DNA of 64,000 nt, from assembly GCA_036169595.1 (NCBI GenBank), contig CM069766.1, positions 2,283,501-2,347,500 of the forward strand. Direction: 5' to 3'. The translations under genes and the position numbers were made by a program. Numbering within the stretch: position 1 is the first letter of the stretch; every line of letters starts with the position of its first letter. The notes beneath the pieces were generated by a model that saw only the letters and a list, made by a program, of their open reading frames with translations, ran no database searches and was not told the origin of the DNA. Shown piece by piece: positions 32,347 through 46,242 of the stretch. This DNA is from Dictyostelium firmibasis. Taxonomy: Eukaryota; Evosea; Eumycetozoa; Dictyosteliales; Dictyosteliaceae.

Positions 32347-32556
32347 CAAAATCCAATAATTGGTGATTATCCCACTACAAATTCTATTTTAAAATATTTT
32401 TTAACACCATTTTTTGAATTAATGACAATTGAAAAATAAGTTTATGTTAAACAAAAAAAACTTGATAAAGAAAAAGAAATTGAGGAAAAAAAAAAAAAAC
32501 AAAAACTGATCTCAATGATTTTGAAAAAGTTTTAAAAAGAATAATTCAAAATTAAT
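32347..32556 (+). pseudogene. Decayed coding fragment, family unknown
   Basis: The frame from 32347 reads QNPIIGDYPTTNSILK, YFLTPFFELMTIEK, a stop (TAA at 32437), VYVKQKKLDKEKEIEE and a poly-Lys run. After a shift in the A-run near 32488-32505, DLNDFEKVLKRIIQN and a stop follow. The protein-like composition, one stop and one homopolymer frameshift suggest a young pseudogene end or a lost exon. There is no start codon. I cannot name the family. Confidence 0.45.
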
Positions 32557-32815
32557 ATTAAAAAAAATAACAATTTAAAATTTTAAAATTTTTTTAATTT
32601 CTTCATTGTTTGTGTACCACACAAACATTTCATATTGATGTATTTGTACCATAGATTTACAGTATTTCAATGTTTTATATTGTAATCTTTTTTTTTAAAT
32701 GGTTCTTCAATTACTATTTTTTTTTGACCTTATTACTATTATTCCCATTATTATTTTTCATTTTCGTATAAAAAAAAAAAAAATATTTTGAACCAGGACA
32801 TTGGTCAAATTTGCG

Positions 32816-32847
<32 letters not shown>

Positions 32848-32920
32848 AAAAAGTGAAAAAAGTAAAAAAATATCACACACAAACAACAAAAAAAAAAAAT
32901 AATAATATATGGATTGAATG

Positions 32921-32957
<37 letters not shown>

Positions 32958-33139
32958 CAAATAAGTCAATTTAAGATCTAAAATTAGATAAAATAAAATA
33001 AAATAGAGTAAAAATAAAATAAAAACAAAAATAAAAATAAAAATATAAATATATATAATATTATATATAAAAACAAAAATATAAATAAAAATATAAATAT
33101 ACTATAAAAATATATATATATATATATCTTTTATAAAGA

Positions 33140-33505
33140 ATGAAGTTCAATGAGAGAATAATATGCATTTGTTTAGTTGTTTTTTCATTACTATCATTAA
33201 TTGCCACAATTATTATAGTCCTATTTGATTTATTACCAAGTGTATGTAAAGAAATTGATTTATTTTATTATACCTGTAGTATTAATTAATTGAATTATTT
33301 ATTTATATTTTATTTTATTATTTTTTATAGATGAAATTTGCAAAAACATATGTACCATCGAATTGTAAAGTTGTAGATCATTATTTTAATGCAACAATTA
33401 TATCAAGTGATGAGAAATGCATGACTTTAAATAGTGATATATGGTGGTACAATAGATTAGGTGCTAATGCATTCTATACAAGTGTAATTCAACATGAACC
33501 TAAAG

Positions 33506-33577
<72 letters not shown>

Positions 33578-34094
33578 GTAGTGATAGTAGTGGAAGTGGT
33601 AGCAGTAGTAGCAACAGTGAATATGGCAGTAGTTATAGTAATGAAGACAGTAGTTTAGGATCGAATGAAAAGATATGTTTTCAAGGTTTATTTGAGGTAG
33701 AATACAGTGATGACACATCATCTATGGTTTTATCAAATATTAGTGGCCTATGGAGCCCAAATTGGAGATGGTGTTACAATTATTTAAAAACATTTAGTGT
33801 ATGTATATTTAATCAAAAGCTTAAACAATTAAAAGATTTTTATAAATATTAATAAAAATATCTATATATTTTTAGGTCGGTGATACAAATAGTTGTTTCT
33901 ATCAATCAACAGATGTTAATAGTGCAAATTGGTTTGGACCATCAAAATATAGTATCTTTTCAATTATTGGAATTTGTGTTGGTGGTAGTTTTTCATTAAT
34001 TTGTTTCATATTATTTTTATACTTTTATAAAAGATTTAATAGAGTAGATTTGAATTCATATATAAGAATATCTCCTGATGGTACTCATATATTT

Positions 34095-34100
<6 letters not shown>
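33140..34100 (+). CDS. Two-TM protein with cysteine-bearing ectodomain
   Basis: Exons 33140-33241, 33331-33798 and 33876-34100, all phase 0, 264 residues. Donors are GTATGT at both introns. TM1 is near the N-terminus (ICICLVVFSLLSLIATIIIV) and TM2 near the C-terminus (SIIGICVGGSFSLICFILFL). Between them lies a loop of about 180 residues with spaced cysteines (SNCKV, EKCMT, KICFQ, RWCYN, NSCFY), N-glycosylation sequons (NAT, NIS) and a Ser/Asn/Gly low-complexity insert. The TM-loop-TM plan with SCFY before TM2 recalls BK-channel beta subunits, but similarity beyond topology is not shown. Family not recognised. Confidence 0.78.
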
Positions 34101-34145
<45 letters not shown>

Positions 34146-34263
34146 AAAAACAAAACAAACGATTTATTTATTTTATTAATAAAAAAACCCAAATTAATGT
34201 ATATAAAAAAAAAAAAAAAAAAAAAAAAGTGATTGTCATTATTTTTTTATAATACATTTTATT

Positions 34264-35374
34264 TTATTGCTGATCTAAATCGTCTTCATTTAGAACATTT
34301 TGTACTTCTTGTGGTTGTTGTGGTTGTTCATTTTGTTGCTCTTGTTGATGAGCATCAACAATTGGTTGTTGTCCATCCATAAGACTTTTTCTATTTATAT
34401 TTATTATTATTGAGTTAGTTTATAAATTCCATCTTTTATGACTATAAACAATTAATAAAAAAAAAAAAAAAAAAAAAAAGGAAAAAGAGAACTTACAAAA
34501 AAGTTGGGGTTTTTAATAATCTTCTATTACTAATTAAAGGATAAATATCTTCAAGGAAATAATAACAATGACCAGCAACTGCACCTAATAAATCAGTTGC
34601 TAAATCATGATTGAATAAATAACCCATAATTAAAATTACCCAAGGTAAATAGGGTGCGCTAAATGTAAATATACCTAAAAAACTAATGTGCATGTTTGGA
34701 TTTCTTCTACTCCAAACATAAATCACCATAAATGCAATTGATGGTGCCAAAAATAATACTTTTGTAACAATCTTGGTATAAAATAAGAATGCATCCATTA
34801 TCTATAGATATAGCAAATAAATAGATTAAATAAGTTTAATAAATACAATGTTAACAATAAACTCTATTCAATTTATTTGTTCATTCATTCATTCATTCAT
34901 TCATTCGTTTTCAATTCATTATCTCTAAAATTTTGTATTATTTATTAATATACATACTAATAATAAAAATGATCCAAATATCCACATATATAGATAATCA
35001 GCTGATCTACCTCTAAATGATGATTCTTCTAATAGCCGACTGTGTCTAACCCTAAAATACAATAGTAATAATAATAAAAAAGTTTATTAATATTTTTTTA
35101 TTTATTTTTTTATTTTTTTTTTATAAAAATTTTGATACACTTACAAAAAATACATATGGAAAAAGAAATTCATACCAATTTCATCATAGAAAAAAAAATT
35201 TGTAAAAAGTCTCCAAAACTCATATTTACCAAATACCAATGGAAAATTTAAATACAATCTTAATGGTCCAACTAGGCCAAGATAAACACTAACTGATGTA
35301 ACAACACATCCTGTCATATATATTTTTGTAACAATGGGTAAATTTTTATACCAATCTTCAAAAGGTTGTGCCAT
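34264..35374 (-). CDS. derl2: Derlin (derlin-2-like ERAD protein)
   Basis: Four exons: 35374-35145, 35051-34958, 34801-34497 and 34390-34264, 251 residues. It starts MAQPFEDWYKNLPIVTKIY. The derlin hallmarks are present: GKYEFWRLFTNFFF (the WR motif after TM1), RLLEESSFRGRSADY, VIYVWSRRNPNMHISFLG, APYLPWVILIMGY and GHCYYFLEDIYP. The tail is Gln-rich and ends EDDLDQQ, with no clear SHP box. Known role: rhomboid-like pseudoprotease in the ER membrane that thins the bilayer and works with p97 in retrotranslocation of misfolded proteins. Closer to human derlin-2/3 than derlin-1 by these motifs. Donors GTAAGT, GTATGT, GTAAGT. Confidence 0.92.
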
Positions 35375-35557
35375 CTGTATTTATATTTTATATATAAAAA
35401 TATATATATGTTTTCTATTTTTATTATAGTAAATAAAAAAAAAAATTTACTTGGTTGAGAGTGTATAATAAATAATTCAAATTAATATAAAAAAAAAAAA
35501 TATAAAAAAAAAAAAAAATAGAGGTAATTGAAAAAAAATAAAATAAAAAAAAAAAAA

Positions 35558-35589
<32 letters not shown>

Positions 35590-35776
35590 GTGTGCAGCGT
35601 CATTTTCACAAAAAAATAAAAAATAGTGAACTCATTGAACTTTTTTAATTAATTAAACTGATATCCAACAATAAATTAATAAAATATTAACTTTCAATGT
35701 TACTTTTCTTTGAATAAAATATTTTATATTATGTTGCTATTAATGGTTATGAATTTATTCAATTCTTGGTAATTTC

Positions 35777-35815
<39 letters not shown>

Positions 35816-36214
35816 AATACTAAATGTTATTAAGTTATTAACATCAAATAATTTAACTTCCAATAATCAATCTGAAATCTTTTGAAAACTACTAATCTTG
35901 TTAAAACTCAACCCACCAGATAATTAAAATCAATTCTTATCATTGAAAATGTTATAAAGTATCATTTGTCATTAGAAATGGTTTTCAAGCCATTAAAACA
36001 GTAATCGAAAATGGTGCAAAGGTTTTTAAATTTACAAACCTATAAATGTGTTTTATATCCGTACATATTGTACTTTTGAACATTAATCAACAAAGGTACA
36101 TTCAATTTTTATTAAATAATGGTACCGATGCAACAATTGAAAATGTTAACTACTGTTCCTCACTTCATCAAACTTTTAATAATAAAGATCAAGAAAATTA
36201 TTAATTCCTTTCTT

Positions 36215-36247
<33 letters not shown>

Positions 36248-36909
36248 TTTAAAAAAAAATTTAAATAAAAAAAAAAAAAACCAACAATAAAAGAAGATAA
36301 AAAGTAAAAGAAGACAAAAAAAGAAAAAGAAGATAAAAAAAGTAAGAGAAGATAAAAACTAAAAGAAGATAAAAAAGTTGAAAAGATTGAAGAAGATAAA
36401 ATGAGGATAAAAAAAATAAAATTGTTTTATTTTGAAAAAAAAAAAAAAAAGAATAAAAATTGTAATTAGACAGAGTGGGTTATAATTATAGTAAACCTAT
36501 CACCAATTTTATTATTTTCTTTTTTTTTTTTTTTTTAATTTGTTTTGCTCACTTTTAATGGTTAAAAAAACTATCTTTTATATATTTTATTTTTTTATTA
36601 TTTTTTTTTTTTTTTTTTATTTTTATTATATTCCTATTTGCCCAAAATTTAATATCTCAATCTTGTTTTAATTTTTTTCAAAGGAAAAAAAACTTATTTT
36701 AAAAGAGGATTTTCATGTGGATTTAAATAAAAAATTAAAAAAAAAAGTTCAAAAATAAAAAAAATAAATAAAAATAAAAAAAAAACGACTTTTTCAATTT
36801 CTCATAACAATTGATGTTTATTTTTAAAAAATGTTATTTATATTAAAAGAAGAAGAAAAAAAATAAAATAAAAATTACCAATACTTTTAACAAATAATAA
36901 AAAAAAAAA
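35375..36909. other. Divergent intergenic region with a decayed ankyrin-like gene
   Basis: Promoters of derlin (minus) and the 36910 gene (plus) flank a relic at 35947-36425 (separate entry). The rest is A/T runs. Confidence 0.55.
35947..36425 (+). pseudogene. Decayed ankyrin-repeat-like gene remnant
   Basis: Between 35947 and 36042 one frame reads KCYKVSFVIRNGFQAIK then TVIENGAKVFKFTN before a stop. From 36092 another frame reads QRYIQFLLNNGTDATIEN then VNYCSSLHQTFNNKDQENY, stop at 36202-36204. FLLNNGTDATIEN is a recognisable ankyrin consensus piece. Downstream, 36285-36425 repeats AAAGAAGATAAA-like units that would encode Lys-Glu-Asp-Lys, with stops. No intact start was found; it looks like a pseudogene. 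Confidence 0.5.
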
Positions 36910-37281
36910 ATGAATAAACTGGAATTTAAAATTATTTATAGAGATGGAAAATATTGGTTTGATGATCAATTTCCAAATAAATTAAATGGTGTAATTACTC
37001 CACAAGAATATTCAATGATTATAAATGGACTACATTCAAGATTAAAGAGTGTTTCAGCCTTTGTTTATTTATTATTTATATTAGTTTCATGTCTTCTTTT
37101 CCTTTGTAGACTTTTTAAATTAAATTTTGTTCATTTTTTGGCAATAGTTATAGTAACATCAGTTGTAGATTTGGTACTTATTATATATTGTATAACATTT
37201 GTTGCATATGTATGTATCTTATTTTATTTTAAAATATTTAACTTTTATTTTTATTTTTTTTTTTTTGGAAATTAATTTTTC

Positions 37282-37312
<31 letters not shown>

Positions 37313-37568
37313 TTCTGGTAAATACAGAAAATTTATAAAATCACTCAATGATCAATTTCAAAGTAGATCAGTTTCATTTTCTAGTCCAAGAATTCTTTTT
37401 AAATTTAGAATTCATTATCCAAATGCAACGGTTGGAGACATCAAAAACAATGATGGTGATGATAATTTTATTGGTGATAATATTAATATAATTAGTATTA
37501 ATAATGATAGCAACAATAATAATGTTTCAGAAACATCACCACTTTTAAATAAAAAATCTGTAGTATAA
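36910..37568 (+). CDS. ERF4/CHIC-like membrane protein (putative)
   Basis: Exons 36910-37209 and 37311-37568 (donor GTATGT, acceptor AAAAG, phase 0), 185 residues. Residues 11-50 (DGKYWFDDQFPNKLNGVIT, then PQEYSMIINGLHSRLK) resemble the FP..L.G.I...E+...IN.LN signature of the ERF4/Golgin-A7/CHIC family. Two hydrophobic helices follow (AFVYLLFILVSCLLFLC and FLAIVIVTSVVDLVLIIYC), then a short conserved-looking region with RILFKFRIHYP. The C-terminus ends ETSPLLNKKSVV, containing an acidic dileucine-type endosomal sorting signal. ERF4/GCP16 proteins are partners of DHHC palmitoyltransferases; CHIC proteins sit on vesicles. The family call is by eye. Confidence 0.62.
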
Positions 37569-37678
37569 TAACAACAAAATTCTATACATATTATCTAAAA
37601 ACAAAAAAAAAAAAAATATTAATTATAAATATTCAATAAAGTTGACTTTTAATATTTTTATCTTTAAGTTTACGATGG

Positions 37679-37711
<33 letters not shown>

Positions 37712-37937
37712 CAATTTTTTCAACGTCAACCATCATCATCAATTTTTTTTTTTTTTTTTTTTAATTTTTTTTCAATTTTTTTTTTTTTTTTTCAATTTTT
37801 TTTTTTTTTTTTTCATAAATTAATTTTTATAGATTTTGTTATTTTAGTCAACCAATATTGTGTGTATATGTATAATAATTGTGTATATTAGTGTATAATA
37901 TATATCTATTTTTAAACAGATCTACAATAAGAACAGA
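37569..37937. other. Intergenic
   Basis: A and T homopolymers, with TGTGTATA-type repeats at 37858-37905 just before the STT3 start. Nothing else was seen. Confidence 0.5.
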
Positions 37938-38246
37938 ATGAAAAGATCAGAAAAATCAAATACTTCTGTTGTTAATAACAAACAACAAGATGTAAATATC
38001 TCAACAGATGGACTTACTACTAAAGAAGAAAATAAAGAACATCAAGAATTCTTATTAAAGGTTTTAATTCTTGCTGTAATTTATGTTTTAGCATTCTCAA
38101 CTCGTTTATTCTCTGTATTACGTTATGAAAGTGTTATTCATGAATTTGATCCGTAAGTGATTTTTTTATTAAAAAATTTATTTTTTCTCTTTTTTTTTTT
38201 TTAAAAAAAAATAAATTACTAATTAATTAATTTTTTTCAAATTTAA

Positions 38247-38315
<69 letters not shown>

Positions 38316-40416
38316 TTTTTTAAAAAAAAAAAAAAAAAAAATCAAATTGATGAAATTATACCACAAAAAAAAAAAAAAAATATATCTTTATTTTTTATAT
38401 CTTTTTTTTTTCATTTTTTTTTTTTTAAAATTTTTTTTTTTTTTTTATAACATACATCATTTTATTTTAATTTTTTTTTTTTTAAAAAAAAAAAATAGAT
38501 ATTTTAATTATAGATCAACAATATATTTAGTTCAAGAAGGTTTTTATAATTTTTTAAATTGGTTTGATGAAAGAGCATGGTATCCATTAGGACGTATTGT
38601 TGGTGGTACAATTTATCCAGGTTTAATGGCAACAGCAAGTTTAGTTCATTGGGCATTGAATTCATTGAATATTACAGTCAATATTAGAAATGTATGTGTA
38701 TTGTTATCACCATGGTTTGCATCGAACACAGCCATGGTAACATACAAATTTGCCAAAGAGATTAAAGACACACAAACTGGTTTAGTTGCAGCAGCCATGA
38801 TTGCAATTGTTCCAGGTTATATTTCACGTTCAGTTGCAGGTTCATTCGATAATGAAGGTATTGCAATCTTTGCATTGATTTTCACATATTATTGTTGGAT
38901 TAAATCGGTGAACACTGGTTCATTGACATGGGCAGCCATCTGTTCATTGGCATACTTTTATATGGCAAGTGCTTGGGGTGGTTATGTATTCATTATCAAT
39001 TTGATTCCATTACATGCCTTTTTCCTTCTTTTAACTGGTCGTTATTCTCATCGTCTCTACATTGCCTATAGTACAATGTTTGTCATTGGTACCATTCTCT
39101 CGATGCAAATTACCTTTATCAGTTTCCAACCAGTTCAATCATCCGAACATTTAGCAGCCATCGGTATCTTTGGTCTCCTTCAATTGTATGCTGGTTTAGC
39201 TTGGGTAAAGAGTCATCTCACCAATGAAGCCTTTAAGAAACTTCAACGTTTGACCATATTATTCGTTTTATCTTGTGCAGCTGCCGTACTTGTAGTTGGT
39301 ACATTAACTGGTTACATCTCACCATTCAACGGTCGTTTCTATTCATTGTTAGATCCAACCTATGCTCGTGATCATATCCCAATCATTGCATCGGTATCTG
39401 AACATCAACCAACCACTTGGGCATCTTACTTTTTCGATCTCCACATCTTGGTATTCCTCTTCCCAGCTGGTCTTTACTTTTGTTTCCAAAAATTAACCGA
39501 TGCCAACATTTTCCTCATTCTCTACGGTGTCACATCGATCTATTTCTCTGGTGTAATGGTACGTCTTATGTTGGTTTTAGCACCAGTTGCATGTATTTTA
39601 GCTGCCGTTGCCGTTAGTGCAACACTCACTACCTACATGAAGAAATTAAAGGCTCCATCATCCGATGCCAACAACTCCAAAGAAAGTGGTGGTGTAATGG
39701 TAGCCGTTTTAACCGTACTCTTGATCCTCTATGCATTCCATTGCACTTGGGTAACTAGTGAAGCCTACTCCTCACCATCCATTGTATTATCAGCCAAACA
39801 AAACGATGGTAGTCGTGTAATTTTCGATGATTTCCGTGAAGCCTATCGTTGGATTGGCCAAAACACTGCTGATGACGCTCGTATCATGTCTTGGTGGGAT
39901 TATGGCTATCAATTGTCAGCAATGGCTAATCGTACCGTATTGGTTGATAATAACACTTGGAACAACAGTCATATCGCTCAAGTAGGTAAAGCATTCGCCT
40001 CAACAGAGGAAGAGGCCTACAAACAAATGAAGGCATTGGATGTCGATTACGCTTTGGTCATCTTTGGTGGTTTAACCGGTTACAGTAGTGATGACATTAA
40101 TAAGTTTTTATGGATGGTAAGAATCGGTGGTAGTTGTGATCCAAACATCAAAGAACAAGACTATCTCACCAATGGTCAATATAGAATAGATAAGGGTGCC
40201 TCACCAACAATGTTAAATTCACTCATGTACAAACTTAGCTACTATCGTTTCTCTGAAGTTCACACTGACTATCAAAAACCAACCGGTTTCGATCGTGTAA
40301 GAAATGTTGAAATCGGTAATAAAAATTTCGATTTAACTTATCTCGAAGAAGCTTTCACTTCTGTTCATTGGTTAGTTAGAGTTTATAAAGTTAAAGATCT
40401 TGACAATAGAGCTTAA
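37938..40416 (+). CDS. stt3: Oligosaccharyltransferase catalytic subunit STT3
   Basis: Exons 37938-38152 and 38499-40416 (donor GTAAGT inside the codon of HEFDP, acceptor AATAG), 710 residues, against about 705 in animals. The junction restores the invariant [16 protein letters not shown]. Many TM helices follow ([26 protein letters not shown] loop), with DNEG at about residue 185 and the catalytic-site WWDYG at 537-541. STT3 transfers the lipid-linked glycan to Asn-X-Ser/Thr in the ER lumen. Codon use is visibly richer in C-ending codons than in neighbours, consistent with high expression. The intron contains an AAT tract and long homopolymers. Confidence 0.95.
38249..38316. repeat. (AAT)n array in stt3 intron
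   Basis: About 22 uninterrupted AAT triplets. Confidence 0.93.
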
Positions 40417-40659
40417 AAAAAATAAAAAAATAAAAAATAAAGTAAAAAAAAAAAAAAAATTTTAAAAAATAAAATAATAAAATAAGTTATTATAAAAAAA
40501 ACTAAACTAAAAATAATAATAATAAATAATAATAATAAATATGTAGTAATTGAATTTATTTAGTTTGAAACTTCAAGAAATCTGAATTAAAATCTCCTTT
40601 TTTTTATTTTTTTGTTATTTTTTTTATTTTTATTTTCCTAAAAAAAACATTGGAAAATT

Positions 40660-40990
40660 TTAACCTCCACTAACTGGTGGTATAATTGCAATTTCATCAC
40701 TTGGACAAATTGCAATATCTTGATCACTTGAAATGTATTCTTGGTTAATTGCTAATAAACTAACTTCCAAAATCTATATAAAAATTGCGATTAAAAATTG
40801 GGTAGAATGGGTAAACTTTTTTTTTTTTTTTCTTAACACATACAGATGTTATTTGTGGATAAATATCTTTAAGTTTTTGAATTAAATTAAATGATGTACT
40901 CTTATCAATTGGAAGATCAATAGTTATTGAATCTTTTCCTAAGACTTCTTTCACCTTTGCAAAAAGTAACACTTTGAGTTGATTTGACAT
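40660..40990 (-). CDS. mocs2s: Molybdopterin synthase small subunit MOCS2A/MoaD
   Basis: Exons 40990-40844 and 40773-40660 (donor GTATGT, acceptor TATAG, phase 0), 86 residues. The product starts MSNQLKVLLFAKVKEVLG, has the ubiquitin-like beta-grasp fold pattern and ends DEIAIIPPVSGG. The terminal Gly-Gly is the residue pair that is adenylated and thiocarboxylated in MoaD. Known role: sulfur carrier delivering sulfur to precursor Z (cPMP), forming molybdopterin with MOCS2B. In animals MOCS2A and MOCS2B come from overlapping frames of one transcript; here no MOCS2B frame overlaps, so the large subunit must be encoded elsewhere. MOCS1, the preceding enzyme, lies 2.2 kb to the right. Confidence 0.92.
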
Positions 40991-41371
40991 ATTATAAACT
41001 CTATTTTGGTGAATTTCAAAATAAAAAAAAATAAAAAAAAATTGGAAAAAAAAAAAAAAAAAATTGAAAAAAATAATAATTAACAATTTGTTGAAAACAG
41101 ATAAACAATAACAGATAAAATTTCATGATTTCAAAAAAAAAAAGAAAATTTTGGTTTTTCATGAAAATAATAATGTTACTAATATAGTAATTTTATTTAA
41201 ATTTATTTAGTCTAATTGTTATAATTTTTTTTTTTTTTGTTCAAAAAAGAAAAACAAGATTAAAAAATATTTGACAGGGGCTATCTACGGTAAGTATCGA
41301 TAATAGTAGAATTTTAAAAATTTATCATTATTCACTTAAATTATAAAATTTATATTTTTTTTAAAAAAAAA
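40991..41371. other. Intergenic upstream of mocs2s
   Basis: A/T-rich, with one mixed patch at 41274-41310 containing GGTAAGT. No frame was seen. Carries the mocs2s promoter. Confidence 0.5.
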
Positions 41372-42001
<630 letters not shown>

Positions 42002-42357
42002 TTTATATTTTTTTTATTCTCCAATAAAATATATTTGTTTCTTCCTATCATGTGTTTTGTGTTAAAGTGAAGAAAAAAAAAAAATGTAATCTCGCATGTT
42101 TTAACCGATGCTTAAAAAAAAAAAATAAAAATAAAAAATTGAAAAAAAAATTGAATTTTTTGTGGGATTATCTTAATTATTATAACTTTAAGAAAGATCT
42201 TGTCATGATGATGGTAAATTATTTTTTATCACCAATTTAAAACGTTATTTCATTGAGAATAAAAAAAAAATAAAAATAAAAAATTTGTTCTTTATAAAAA
42301 ATTATTTTAAAATTTTAAAATTTTTTTTTTCTATTTTTTTTTTTTCATTAGTACTAG
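42002..42357. other. Intergenic between a minus-strand gene and U3
   Basis: A/T runs plus a non-homopolymer stretch at 42082-42112. An isolated TTGTGGG (minus-strand CCCACAA) at 42160-42166 resembles a DUSE, but no RNA gene is evident at the right distance. Confidence 0.45.
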
Positions 42358-42365
42358 TCCCATAA
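42358..42365 (+). promoter_or_regulatory. DUSE (Dictyostelium upstream sequence element) of U3
   Basis: TCCCATAA, matching the (A/T)CCCA(C/T)AA element that precedes Dictyostelium small non-coding RNA genes by about 60 bp. It ends 56 bases before the U3 start. Confidence 0.85.
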
Positions 42366-42420
42366 TTTTATGATTAGAAAACAATAAAAGAAAAGAAATG
42401 TTTTATTGAATTTTAAAAGT

Positions 42421-42630
42421 TATGACCAAACTCTTAGGATCATTTCTAGAGTAACGTCTATTAAAATTATTCATCAATAATTTTCCTCTTAACCCGCTAG
42501 GATGATGATGCACACTCACTACACGAAAGCGTGAAACCGTTCTTAATAAATGATTCATTTATTTATTATTAACATTGATGACCGTCTAATTCAGGGATGA
42601 ATTGGTTGTGTGGTGAGATTCGTACTGGCT
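42421..42630 (+). ncRNA. D2: U3 snoRNA (Dictyostelium D2 RNA)
   Basis: The sequence shows the U3 boxes in order. The GAC element and box A/A' appear as GACCAAACTCTTAGGATC followed by ATTTCTAGAGTA, against human GAC..TACTTTCAGGGATCATTTCTATAGT. Box C' (GATGATGATG, 42501-42510), box B (AAGCGTGAAACCG; human GAGCGTGAAGCCG) and box C (CATTGATGACCGT at 42573-42585) follow. The 3' end falls near CGTACTGGCT, about 210 nt in all. Box D appears as CTGG and not the usual CTGA. U3 guides early cleavages of pre-rRNA in the nucleolus. D2 RNA is known to belong to a dispersed multigene family, so this may be one of several copies. The upstream DUSE supports an active gene. Confidence 0.9.
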
Positions 42631-43143
42631 CTCTTTTTAATAAATTTAATGAAAAAACAACTAATAATAAGTAATCCAAAATTTGAATTACTTAATATTT
42701 TATTTAGATTTCTTTTTTTTTTATATATTATCTTATCTATTATATGATATATTTAAGAAGTGGATAAAATAAATAAAGATATTCAAAAATGTGAACATCT
42801 TTATTATAAAAAAAAAAATTAACATAAATTTCAAAAAAAAAAATAAAAAAATTATAAAAAACTGATGTGCAATTTCGTCCTGGTTTCTATTATGGAAAAT
42901 TACGATCATTCATTTATAACTAGGTGAATTTGTTTATAGAATTCAAAATTTATATAAAAATATTTCTTTTTTTGAATTTATATAAATTTTTCACATTTTT
43001 ATTTTATTTTTTTTCTAAAAAACAGATATTTTTTTTAATTTCCCAAATTAAATTTTAATAAAATCTTTAATTTTTAATTTTTTTTTTTTTGAAATAAAAA
43101 AAAAAAAGTAAAATAAAAAACCTATGCACACACCACCAACACA
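42631..43143. other. Intergenic U3 / mocs1
   Basis: A/T-rich, with an AAGTAAT/ATTACTT inverted pair at 42670-42694 just after U3 and a mixed patch at 42860-42930. No coding signal. Confidence 0.5.
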
Positions 43144-45496
<2,353 letters not shown>

Positions 45497-46242
45497 GTAT
45501 TAAAAAAAAAAAGAAAAACAAAAAGTAGGGAATTAAAATGCTCGGCATTGTATTTTTTTTTTTTTTTTATTTTTTTTTTTTTTTTACTAAATTCTCATTC
45601 AAATGAACTATCCTATAAAATTTAAATAGTTTTTTTTCAATTTTTTTAAAAATAAAAAAAAAAGTTTTAATATTTTAGTTTCCAGATATATTTATTAAAA
45701 AAATTTATTTAATTTTCTTAACACACAATGGTTTAGTAGCACACACTAAGTTTTTTAAAAAAAAAAAAAAATAAAAAAAAAAAAATAATATTAATTCTGG
45801 ACAGTTTTTTAATAAAATTTCAAAAAAAGGTGGGAAAAACAAAGAACTAGAAACGAAATGAACTATACATTGTATGTACATATTATTGTAATTACAAAAT
45901 ATTCTAAATTTAACCCACATTATTCTCCCCCATTGTCAACCACATATCTTTGTTTTTTTTAATAAACTTTTATTTTAAAAGTTCTATTTTTAAAATTATT
46001 TATTTTATTTTTAAAAATGAAATGGTTTTGTTCCTCATCCACAAAGTTACTTTTAATAAATAATTTTTTTTCATTCTAAATTTTTTTTTCATTTTTAAAA
46101 AATAATTATAAAACAAACAATCGAATAAATAAAATAAAAAATAAAAATAAAAATAAAATAAAAATTATATAAAAATAAAAATAAATAAACAAATAAATTG
46201 GATAATTATTGTATTAATATATTATAATTATATTATAAAAAA
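45497..46242. other. Intergenic mocs1 / GATA factor
   Basis: A/T runs and a region with scattered C at 45800-45960. The last 100 bases are AAAT/AAAAT repeats leading to the GATA-factor start. No gene was seen. Confidence 0.5.

Larger units (their letters stand above)
31161..33139. other. Large divergent intergenic region, 2 kb
   Basis: Long A/T homopolymers, a normal-complexity patch at 31610-31810 with a perfect 8-bp stem and AAAA loop (31747-31766), a second hairpin at about 32106-32145 and a decayed coding fragment at 32347-32556. TA-rich repeats lie just upstream of the 33140 start. Confidence 0.55.

Noticed and set aside
38347-38500. STT3 starting at the ATG at 38347
   Set aside because: That stretch is homopolymer intron. 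The exon at 37938-38152 joins perfectly to give HEFDPYFNYR, invariant in STT3.
42082-42166. Minus-strand CCCACAA at 42160-42166 as the DUSE of another small RNA ending in a T-run
   Set aside because: The complex sequence at 42082-42112 is only about 30 nt and shows no known RNA boxes. One 7-mer match can be chance.
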